The position numbers and the translations under genes were made by a program. Below, piece after piece: positions 16,802-21,559 of a stretch of DNA of 26,243 bases (positions are counted from its first letter, which is position 1; each line of letters opens with the position of its first letter). The notes under the pieces are model-generated. The model worked only from the letters and a program-made list of their open reading frames with translations. It had not been told where the DNA came from and ran no database searches. The DNA comes from a virus: the IMG/VR virus record IMGVR_UViG_3300022074_000327, positions 1 to 26,243 of that record; one strand, written 5' to 3'.

Positions 16802-17013
16802 TAGCCACCAACTTTAAACAAGATTTCTCTAATAACTTCCTCAATAATAATTAGGTTTTGATTAAACCCAACTATTGATTCTTGATAGGCACTAACTTGT
16901 GCTTTTAGAGTTGCTACTTCTTGTTGCATATCATTTACTGTTTTAAATAACCATCCAACTAAAGCAGCTAAACCACCCTGTAAAATCTGACTTAAATTTA
17001 CTGTTGCTTTCAT
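16801..17013 (-). CDS. Small membrane protein with coiled-coil tail
   Basis: This 70-residue protein begins MKATVNLSQILQGGLAALVG, with a short hydrophobic segment (about residues 9-23, GGLAALVGWLF) followed by a helix with heptad spacing (VNDMQQEVATLKAQVSAYQE). It overlaps the genes on both sides as TAATG. The layout resembles small holin-associated or XhlA-like phage membrane proteins, but it lies before the terminase genes, not with the holin at 20609, so a lysis role is uncertain. Confidence 0.7.
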   Translation of the reverse strand: MKATVNLSQILQGGLAALVGWLFKTVNDMQQEVATLKAQVSAYQESIVGFNQNLIIIEEVIREILFKVGG

Positions 17014-17195
17014 TACATCACATTGTTAACTAATACTACTAAAGCAGATACAGCTACAATCCAACCTGAAAGCTCTGATCTTGAAATCTTTTGATTAACT
17101 TTCTCATGCACTTGATCTATTCTTACATTAATCTTTTCTTGATTAGAAAGTATTAAAATAAGCAGCTCTTTGTTGCTCATGCCATTATCTGCCAT
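17013..17195 (-). CDS. Small membrane protein with C-terminal anchor
   Basis: This 60-residue protein begins MADNGMSNKELLILILSNQE, with an N-terminal amphipathic coiled coil (EKINVRIDQVHEKVNQK) and one C-terminal transmembrane segment (SGWIVAVSALVVLVNNVM). This topology is the reverse of its 70-residue neighbour. The ribosome site is poor, and an in-frame ATG five codons in (MSNKELL) is an alternative start. It may form a complex with the two following membrane proteins; that is inferred from adjacency and shared coiled coils. Confidence 0.65.
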   Translation of the reverse strand: MADNGMSNKELLILILSNQEKINVRIDQVHEKVNQKISRSELSGWIVAVSALVVLVNNVM

Positions 17196-17199
17196 ATAA

Positions 17200-17415
17200 C
17201 TAATTTAGAGGTAAAACACAAAATAATGAAATTCTAATGTTTTCTTTTGCTCCCTTTTCTAAGATCCAAGCAGCTTTTAAATTCTTAGGAAAAAACTCTA
17301 TTGTGCCATATCTCCATCTAATACTTTTTGTTTTAGGATCTATTATTCTTTCATCAGTAGGTATAACAAATTTAACTTTTTGACTCTTTTTATATTCAAT
17401 CCCCTGATAAATCAT
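17200..17415 (-). CDS. Small hypothetical early-region protein
   Basis: This 71-residue protein begins MIYQGIEYKKSQKVKFVIPT, continues RIIDPKTKSIRWRYGTIEFF and ends FCVLPLN. The ATG at 17415 is preferred over the longer frame, which would need a TTG at 17451 without a ribosome site. It overlaps the previous gene by 20 bases. It is basic and beta-rich, with no membrane segment or known motif. I do not recognise a family. Position in the leading part of the operon suggests an early, host-directed or DNA-related role, which is inference. Confidence 0.65.
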   Translation of the reverse strand: MIYQGIEYKKSQKVKFVIPTDERIIDPKTKSIRWRYGTIEFFPKNLKAAWILEKGAKENIRISLFCVLPLN

Positions 17416-17827
17416 TTCCAAAGTTTTCCCTGTAGTGCATTCTTTTAGCAATTTTTCTGTAACTAGATTTATCTAAAGCATTCATAAGAAGTTTATCCTC
17501 ATCATCTTGCAGATTTACATAGAATACATGAAAGTAATTAATTAATGTTTCTACAGGCTCATCATGAAATGTTGTTGATCCTTTTTTAGTAAGAGTATGT
17601 ATGGCAAAATTTCCATCAAGATTCATTGTTACTTCTACAACTGTAGGCATACTTTTTAAAACACAGGTAAATTTTACTCCTCCTTTATGTGATCCATAGA
17701 TAGGATGTTCATATTGTGGATATATTTCCTGTACCTTATCTAACTTATCAATAAGAGTTCTTTCATTATTAAGCAATAAAATTATAGACATATAGCCTAT
17801 GTTTATATCATCAGCAGCATATTCCAT
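17396..17827 (-). CDS. Hypothetical early-region protein
   Basis: This 143-residue protein begins MEYAADDINIGYMSIILLLN and has strand-like segments (GVKFTCVLKSMPTVVEVTMN; GNFAIHTLTKKGS) and a C-terminal basic helix (SSYRKIAKRMHYR). AGAGGT just upstream supports this ATG. It overlaps the upstream nuclease-like gene by 17 bases and the downstream small gene by 20. It appears soluble. No catalytic motif is visible and I propose no function. Confidence 0.75.
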   Translation of the reverse strand: MEYAADDINIGYMSIILLLNNERTLIDKLDKVQEIYPQYEHPIYGSHKGGVKFTCVLKSMPTVVEVTMNLDGNFAIHTLTKKGSTTFHDEPVETLINYFHVFYVNLQDDEDKLLMNALDKSSYRKIAKRMHYRENFGNDLSGD

Positions 17828-18365
17828 TTCTACCTCTTATATTAAATTCTTTACTAGCCATTCCTATTCTGCCTTTTTGTCTTTCCATAATGTTATAATG
17901 TTTTTCTAAACAATCACATAAATTCTGATCTAATAAAACTCTTTGATTAAATTGTATCTTTTTTAATGGTATTCTGTATGATTTCTCTGCAATATTTGTT
18001 ACTAACCAATCACTTTCAATCAAGTCAATGTTTAAACCGAAAAACCTATTAGGAACACAGTTAAGAAATATTAATCCTGCTTTTTCTCCTTTTTGTTTTA
18101 AACTATCTATTTTGCTTTTAGAAATATATGCAGTACTTAGATAAGATACATCAAAATTATGCCAATAACCAATAACCTGTAGCTCCATAAAATACAATGT
18201 ATCAGATATTTTGCAAACAAAGTCCTCTGCAAAATCCTCCTCATCTTTAATTATTTCCCAATTATTAGCATTACATATTTCTTGCCAATATGGTCTAGCT
18301 TTGTATTTATCATAAAAATCATACTCATCTGGTATAAAAACTCTCCTATTGTTCTGATTTGGCAT
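17811..18365 (-). CDS. Hypothetical protein, possible PD-(D/E)XK-like nuclease fold
   Basis: I take the ATG at 18365 (MPNQNNRRVFIPDEYDFYDK), which follows GGGGTAGAT and gives 184 residues; the frame extends to 18413 but would overlap the transglycosylase more. The pattern YWQEICNANNWEIIKDEEDF, then EDFVCKI and YFMELQV, then STAYISKSKIDSL and GLIFLNC resembles small endonuclease-like folds: an acidic residue before one strand, E-x-Q in the next, and a helix bearing S/K. This is a weak, by-eye call. The C-terminus is basic with two cysteines (GRNGICC). The window's only CpG lies inside this gene, at a TTC-GGT codon junction. Confidence 0.6.
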   Translation of the reverse strand: MPNQNNRRVFIPDEYDFYDKYKARPYWQEICNANNWEIIKDEEDFAEDFVCKISDTLYFMELQVIGYWHNFDVSYLSTAYISKSKIDSLKQKGEKAGLIFLNCVPNRFFGLNIDLIESDWLVTNIAEKSYRIPLKKIQFNQRVLLDQNLCDCLEKHYNIMERQKGRIGMASKEFNIRGRNGICC

Positions 18366-18771
18366 ATCTACCCCAACAATGCTTACTGCTATTCCAATGA
18401 TGCCATCCATCATAATAAGAAAGCCACCTAGCAGCTTTTACATTAGTTTCTGGATCATACATATCTAAGTCTTTATTATATATATCATCCTCAAGCCATT
18501 TCTCAGTTCTATTATTAAATTGAAATAAACCCTGATCAAAAGATCCATCTCTGTTATATCCTGTAGCTTTATAATATCCAGAGCTTTCACAATAAATAAC
18601 AGTTAATGCAAGAGCTTCATCCTCTTTAAAGTGGATATTAACTAATGGAATCCACTCCTGCACCTGCTCTATTAACTTACATTGATAAGGAACTCTGTAT
18701 AGATCTTGATAGGTATCAATATCAAAATCTACCTTACCTAACAATGAACAAGTTAATAAAAGTTCTATCAT
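18346..18771 (-). CDS. Lytic transglycosylase / lysozyme-like cell-wall enzyme
   Basis: This 141-residue protein has the key segments of the goose-lysozyme/SLT fold: ALALTVIYCESSGYYKA with the catalytic Glu at about residue 62, FDQGLFQFNN (about 78-87, the G-L-x-Q-I/F-N motif) and DPETNVKAARWLSYYD (about 106-121). A WHHWNSSKHCW C-terminus follows. The N-terminus (MIELLLTCSLLG) is hydrophobic but short, possibly a weak export signal. The start overlaps the upstream stop as ATGA. It cleaves peptidoglycan glycan strands. Its place far from the holin and early in transcription suggests an entry or virion role as much as lysis. Confidence 0.8.
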   Translation of the reverse strand: MIELLLTCSLLGKVDFDIDTYQDLYRVPYQCKLIEQVQEWIPLVNIHFKEDEALALTVIYCESSGYYKATGYNRDGSFDQGLFQFNNRTEKWLEDDIYNKDLDMYDPETNVKAARWLSYYDGWHHWNSSKHCWGRYAKSEQ

Positions 18772-19070
18772 CTAGCCCATTCTAAGATATAAGCTTTATG
18801 CTTTCTAGGTGTCCCATTAGCATTTAACTTAGCTTTCTGCTTATTGTTACAATCACAATCCATAAGATAAATTGTAGAATTATAATCAGCTTTTAGCCTA
18901 TTTATAGCTTTTCTTAGATTGCCACTTTTAGCAAACTCAGAATCTAAAGTACAAATAAATCCCTCAAGTTCTAAAATATATCTAATTTTTCTAAATTCTG
19001 ATAAATTCTTTTCTTGAGCAATAATCTGTATATTAGGTAAAGGCTTACTCCTGCCAAACATTTTAAGCAT
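18768..19070 (-). CDS. Small basic hypothetical protein
   Basis: This 100-residue protein begins MLKMFGRSKPLPNIQIIAQE, with a helix FRKIRYILELEGFICTLDSE, a basic helix NLRKAINRLKADY, a strand STIYLMDCDCNN and a basic end (GTPRKHKAYILEWAR). The start follows AAAGGGGAATAA directly after the previous stop, and the end overlaps the transglycosylase as ATGA. The high Lys/Arg content suggests nucleic-acid contact. I do not recognise a family, and the DCDC segment is not a known catalytic motif. Confidence 0.7.
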   Translation of the reverse strand: MLKMFGRSKPLPNIQIIAQEKNLSEFRKIRYILELEGFICTLDSEFAKSGNLRKAINRLKADYNSTIYLMDCDCNNKQKAKLNANGTPRKHKAYILEWAR

Positions 19071-19679
19071 TTATTCCCCTTTATCTGCATCACTTATTGC
19101 CATAGTTGCTATATCTTGTATTTTGTTTTTAACAGATTGCAAGTTATTAATAGATACATCTGTCTTACTCATGTTCATAGCTCCTAAAGCTTGAGCAGTA
19201 TAGTTTCTAGCTAGATCAAGATCCTGTTTTGCTATATTCAAAGCAAAATCTTTTATATTATCCATTATTGCTTGTGTTTTATCAGTTATATCCTCAACCA
19301 ATCCCTCAGCTTCTAGCTCTTTAACTTTTTGATCTAAAGTTTTCTCTTTTGGTGCAGCTTCTTTACTAGGAGCTATCCCAATCATTTCCTCAGCTAAAGT
19401 AGATTCAGAGAATACAATTCTTAAGCATCTACCATTAGCTTTTGTATTAGCCATCTCAAACCAAGAATTATGGTCTTTACTTGTTTGCTTTGCATAGGCT
19501 ACAGCTTTTGGCTCTGTATCATCTTTTGTTTCATAGAATGAGCTTTTAAATATTACCCAATCATCTCCATATCCAATCATTTCTGCAATTAATCTGCATT
19601 CTGGATATTGTTTATTCATTTTGCTGATGAGTTCATCAACAGTTGTATAGTCCTCTAAGAACTTAGGCATTTGTGCCAT
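19071..19679 (-). CDS. Putative ssDNA-binding/recombination-like early protein
   Basis: I choose the ATG at 19679 (MAQMPKFLEDYTTVDELISK; 202 residues) because TGGAGG lies six bases upstream; the open frame reaches 19706 only through a TTG. The N-terminal ~105 residues are alpha/beta (CRLIAEMIGYGDDWVIFKSS; AVAYAKQTS). The segment WFEMANTKANGRCLRIVFSE resembles the 'E-x-A-x-T-x-A-x-G-R-A-L' helix of many phage early proteins thought to bind single-stranded DNA or aid recombination. The C-terminal half is acidic and helical, as in ssDNA-binding proteins with flexible tails. The function is tentative. It overlaps the previous gene by 17 bases. Confidence 0.65.
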   Translation of the reverse strand: MAQMPKFLEDYTTVDELISKMNKQYPECRLIAEMIGYGDDWVIFKSSFYETKDDTEPKAVAYAKQTSKDHNSWFEMANTKANGRCLRIVFSESTLAEEMIGIAPSKEAAPKEKTLDQKVKELEAEGLVEDITDKTQAIMDNIKDFALNIAKQDLDLARNYTAQALGAMNMSKTDVSINNLQSVKNKIQDIATMAISDADKGE

Positions 19680-19881
19680 TTTCAACCTCCATTTTAGTTT
19701 TACCAATATATTTCATATTTTTACAATTATCCCAAGTTGCATTGCCCCATGCTGCAGATTCTGCAACTTGAAAGCCCTCATCTGTTTTATAAGTATATAA
19801 ATTAATTTCAGGCTTATCTATGTTCCAATATAAAAATCTATATTCCCACTTATACTTATTTTTTCTTTTAAGTGGGTACAT
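19663..19881 (-). CDS. Small hypothetical early protein
   Basis: This 72-residue protein begins MYPLKRKNKYKWEYRFLYWN, continues KPEINLYTYKTDEGFQVAES and contains WGNATWDNCKNM. It is rich in aromatic residues and lysine and predicts as a small beta fold. It is translationally coupled to the membrane microprotein upstream (TAATG), and its end covers the ribosome site and start of the next gene (17-base overlap). It is one of the first genes after the control region, so probably expressed early. No family is recognised. Confidence 0.65.
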   Translation of the reverse strand: MYPLKRKNKYKWEYRFLYWNIDKPEINLYTYKTDEGFQVAESAAWGNATWDNCKNMKYIGKTKMEVENGTNA

Positions 19882-20054
19882 TAGAATATATTATTTTTAC
19901 TAAGGATCTCTCCTCTGTGTAGTCTTTGCTCAAAGTTAAACTTATTATGTAGAAGTTTCTCCTCTATCCATAAGCTTAAATAAGCTAAAGTCATTATTAT
20001 TGATAGCAACCCATAAGCTGCTAGTCCTAGATAGATCCATTCTTGAATCATCAT
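19881..20054 (-). CDS. 57-residue single-pass membrane microprotein, first gene after the promoter
   Basis: A perfect AGGAGGT lies six bases before the ATG at 20054 (a second ATG follows at once). The frame encodes MMIQEWIYLGLAAYGLLSII, MTLAYLSLW, then a charged tail IEEKLLHNKFNFEQRLHRGE ending KNNIF. One transmembrane helix spans about residues 6-30, with a charged C-terminal tail. The stop overlaps the next ATG as TAATG. The strong ribosome site, coupling and promoter just upstream make it likely real. The function is unknown; early phage membrane microproteins often act on host processes or exclusion, which is only analogy. Confidence 0.75.
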   Translation of the reverse strand: MMIQEWIYLGLAAYGLLSIIMTLAYLSLWIEEKLLHNKFNFEQRLHRGEILSKNNIF

Positions 20055-20064
20055 ATAGTTACCT

Positions 20065-20074
20065 CCTAATCAAC
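20065..20074 (-). repeat. CCTAATCAAC element, copy 1 of 3
   Basis: Exact 10-base element, GTTGATTAGG on the coding strand. It overlaps the ribosome site of the gene at 20054. The matches to copy 2 extend to 13 bases (20064-20076). Confidence 0.5.
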
Positions 20075-20086
20075 TAATTAATAATT

Positions 20087-20115
20087 ATTGTCTCATGTAT
20101 TTGTCATAAAGTCAA
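20087..20115 (-). promoter_or_regulatory. Putative sigma70-like promoter for the genome-length operon
   Basis: On the minus strand TTGACT (20115-20110, one mismatch to TTGACA) is followed by a 17-base spacer and GACAAT (20092-20087, four of six matches to TATAAT). A start near 20080 would leave a short leader with AGGAGG before the ATG at 20054. Position and spacing are good, but the -10 is weak. Confidence 0.45.
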
Positions 20116-20135
20116 TGACCAAATTAAAGATAATA

Positions 20136-20164
20136 AGCTCAAGCCCTGTTACTAGGCTTGAGCT
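20136..20164 (-). other. Ten-base-pair perfect hairpin upstream of the promoter
   Basis: AGCTCAAGCC (20136-20145) and GGCTTGAGCT (20155-20164) pair perfectly around a nine-base loop. On the minus strand it is followed by TTATTATCTTTAATTT, U-rich but interrupted, so it could be a weak terminator for an upstream short transcript, or an operator. It ends about 20 bases before the -35 box. Confidence 0.5.
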
Positions 20165-20192
20165 ATATTTAACAAGTGTTGTTGTTTTTGTT

Positions 20193-20285
20193 ATATGTGG
20201 AACTAACCCTGTGCCACTCCCTCCCAAAAACCAGAATACTAAATTTAGTAGCATTTAAATATGTGGAGTAATAGGCTATAACCCT
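20193..20285. repeat. Two-part direct repeat ATATGTGG ... TAACCCT
   Basis: ATATGTGG and TAACCCT occur together twice in the same order: 20193-20200 with 20204-20210 (3-base gap), and 20259-20266 with 20279-20285 (12-base gap). The repeats flank the palindrome at 20237-20250. They could be protein-binding or iteron-like sites. Confidence 0.4.
20237..20250. promoter_or_regulatory. 14-base perfect palindrome TACTAAATTTAGTA
   Basis: A perfect AT-rich inverted repeat without spacer lies in the control region between the two copies of the two-part repeat. Symmetry of this size suits a dimeric regulator or an unwinding site. It is sequence-level evidence only. Confidence 0.4.
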
Positions 20286-20322
20286 AGTTTAATGAGGTGC
20301 AGCTAATCCTCTGGTGTTAGAT

Positions 20323-20332
20323 CCTAATCAAC
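20323..20332 (-). repeat. CCTAATCAAC element, copy 2 of 3
   Basis: Exact copy within the control region, with flanking TCCTAATCAACTA (20322-20334) shared with copy 1. No start codon follows closely. Confidence 0.5.
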
Positions 20333-20361
20333 TATCTCTTTCTGTAAGCTACAGAAATAAT

Positions 20362-20490
20362 TTACTTGTGTTTAACACTATAGAGAACACTTAAGACAAA
20401 AAGAGATAAATTGATAAATTGTTCCAGATCAATGGTAATATTATTAAGAGCAGGTAGAGATTTACATATACTCCCTTTGTGTATGTTCAT
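20362..20490 (-). CDS. Doubtful 42-residue ORF in the control region
   Basis: The frame reads MNIHKGSICKSLPALNNITI, continues and ends LSLFVLSVLYSVKHK, with a short hydrophobic C-terminus. AGGG lies six bases before the ATG, within copy 3 of the CCTAATCAAC element. It starts only about 30 bases past the terminator, leaving little room for its own promoter. It could be a small early gene or chance; I keep it as low confidence. Confidence 0.25.
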   Translation of the reverse strand: MNIHKGSICKSLPALNNITIDLEQFINLSLFVLSVLYSVKHK

Positions 20491-20496
20491 TTTAGC

Positions 20497-20506
20497 CCTA
20501 ATCAAC
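20497..20506 (-). repeat. CCTAATCAAC element, copy 3 of 3
   Basis: Exact copy just upstream of the doubtful ORF at 20490, between it and the terminator. As in copy 1, the coding-strand GATTAGG sits where a ribosome site would be. Confidence 0.5.
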
Positions 20507-20521
20507 CTCCACCTGCTTAAC

Positions 20522-20550
20522 AAAAAAGAGGAGATACAAATCTCCTCTTT
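20522..20550 (-). terminator. Strong intrinsic terminator after the lysis genes
   Basis: AAAGAGGAGAT (20525-20535) and ATCTCCTCTTT (20540-20550) form a perfect 11-base-pair stem with loop ACAA. Read on the minus strand the stem runs directly into TTTTTT (20527-20522). It lies 58 bases past the holin stop, so it ends the long leftward transcript. On the plus strand a weaker T-rich tail follows, so it may be partly bidirectional. Confidence 0.9.
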
Positions 20551-20608
20551 CTTGTTTCAGTTACATAAAGGAAAGCTATTGCTAGTCCTCCTATTGTCCC
20601 CTCTTATT

Positions 20609-20794
20609 CTAACTTACTTTTTTCTTTGCATAAGTCTTTATTACAGCTAAAGCTGCACCACCACCAGAAATAGCAGCTAACTGTAAAGCATTAGCATCTA
20701 CTCCTACAAGTGGAGATATGGTTAAAGCACCAATAAATGCTTCAACAAAAGTCCAAATAGCTCTCTCAAGCATATCTTTCATATCATCTGACAT
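20609..20794 (-). CDS. Holin (r1t-like)
   Basis: This 61-residue protein begins MSDDMKDMLERAIWTFVEAF, continues with two hydrophobic helices (about residues 14-30 and 37-54: LQLAAISGGGAALAVI) and ends in a basic tail TYAKKKVS. The layout 'LERA-x-x-T-F-x-x-A-x-x-x-A-L' followed by an Ala/Gly-rich second helix and a Lys-rich end fits r1t-type holins. It would make membrane holes for lysis. AGAGGAGGAG precedes the start, supplied by the Glu codons of the upstream microprotein. It is the last gene before the terminator. Confidence 0.8.
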   Translation of the reverse strand: MSDDMKDMLERAIWTFVEAFIGALTISPLVGVDANALQLAAISGGGAALAVIKTYAKKKVS

Positions 20795-20797
20795 AAC

Positions 20798-20920
20798 TCA
20801 CTCCTCCTCTTTCATTCTTGTTTGTATTTTTTTAAATTGAACACATCTTTTTTTTATACATACAAAAGCATGGTTAATTAATTCTAATTTTTCCTTACAG
20901 GAATTACATATTATATTCAT
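20798..20920 (-). CDS. 40-residue zinc-ribbon-like microprotein
   Basis: The frame reads MNIICNSCKEKLELINHAFV, then CIKKRCVQFKKIQTRMKEEE. Four cysteines are spaced C-x2-C-x12-C-x4-C (residues 5, 8, 21, 26), a plausible zinc site, followed by a basic stretch. It fills the 144-base gap between the lysis enzyme and the holin, and its final Glu codons form the holin's ribosome site. Upstream there is no clear ribosome site, so it may be coupled. Tiny zinc-finger proteins are frequent in phages; the specific role is unknown. Confidence 0.6.
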   Translation of the reverse strand: MNIICNSCKEKLELINHAFVCIKKRCVQFKKIQTRMKEEE

Positions 20921-20938
20921 AATTGTTGATGAGTTAAA

Positions 20939-21556
20939 TTACTTAACTTGCATCCCTTTAAGTATGATTGCTTGTCTAAGAGCTTTAACTTCTGCTTTTA
21001 AATGTTTTATTTCTGTAGATAATATATCCATTATATCCTCCTGATTCTTAGAAACTTGAGATATATTTACAACATCATCTGTTGATTTATTAGATACTAT
21101 ATTTCCATCAAAGTTTTTATAAGTTACAGTTACTTCCTCTCCAGAAAGAATTGCATCTTTCACAATAGGATAAACTTGCTCATAAGCAGCTCTTGATGCT
21201 CCTCCAAACCCATCTTTCTGAGTTTTTGTTAGCAAGAGACATCCTTTAGTGTCTATTGGGCTATTGCCTACATGCCATAATATCCACTTATAATTAGGAA
21301 CATTTCTTACCCAAATCATACCTTTATGCCATTCAGCACCATACCTTTTTAAATATCTATTGTGAAAACCACCATCAGCTCTTAATTCAAGTTTATATGT
21401 ACCTGCAGGAATTCTTGTAGAGCCATGAATTTTAGTTGGATTATATTGATCCTCTATGGTGTATGCTAAAAAGGATCTTACATTATCTGTTACATCAAAT
21501 AGCAATCCAGAAGTGAAATCTTTACCACTATTAAATCTTAATACTTCAAGTTTCAT
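20939..21556 (-). CDS. DUF5675-family putative peptidoglycan-active lysis enzyme with C-terminal coiled coil
   Basis: This 205-residue protein has an N-terminal domain (about 1-145) with DUF5675 signatures: TRIPAGTYKLELR, FHNRYLKRYG, WHKGMIWVRNVPNYKWI, then LWHVGNSPIDTKGCLLL. The H-x-G-N ... D-T-x-G-C arrangement (His95, Cys106) recalls L,D-transpeptidase-type active sites, so a cell-wall role is likely though not proven. The C-terminal ~45 residues are a coiled coil (ILSTEIKHLKAEVKALRQAI). It lies two genes before the holin, which supports endolysin function. AAGGT precedes the ATG. Confidence 0.75.
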   Translation of the reverse strand: MKLEVLRFNSGKDFTSGLLFDVTDNVRSFLAYTIEDQYNPTKIHGSTRIPAGTYKLELRADGGFHNRYLKRYGAEWHKGMIWVRNVPNYKWILWHVGNSPIDTKGCLLLTKTQKDGFGGASRAAYEQVYPIVKDAILSGEEVTVTYKNFDGNIVSNKSTDDVVNISQVSKNQEDIMDILSTEIKHLKAEVKALRQAIILKGMQVK

Positions 21557-21559
21557 TAT

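Larger units (their letters stand above)
20055..20608. other. Main non-coding control region of the genome
   Basis: This is the only stretch over 300 bases without a confident gene. From right to left it holds a strong terminator (20522-20550), a doubtful 42-residue ORF (20362-20490), a two-part repeat and a 14-base palindrome (20193-20285), a 10-base-pair hairpin (20136-20164), a sigma70-like promoter (20087-20115) and a leader with AGGAGG. A 10-base element, CCTAATCAAC, recurs three times. Like the rest of the window it contains no CpG. A replication origin, operators or a small RNA could be here; none is proven. Confidence 0.7.

Noticed and set aside
20093-20254. Minus-strand 53-codon frame (starts MLLNLVFWFLGG) in the control region
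   Set aside because: It has no ribosome site, runs through the hairpin and candidate promoter, and a frame of this length is plausible by chance. Conservation in relatives would change this.
20411-20650. Plus-strand open frame of 79 residues, hydrophobic
   Set aside because: It crosses the terminator stem and the end of the holin gene, has no ribosome site, and would be the only plus-strand gene.
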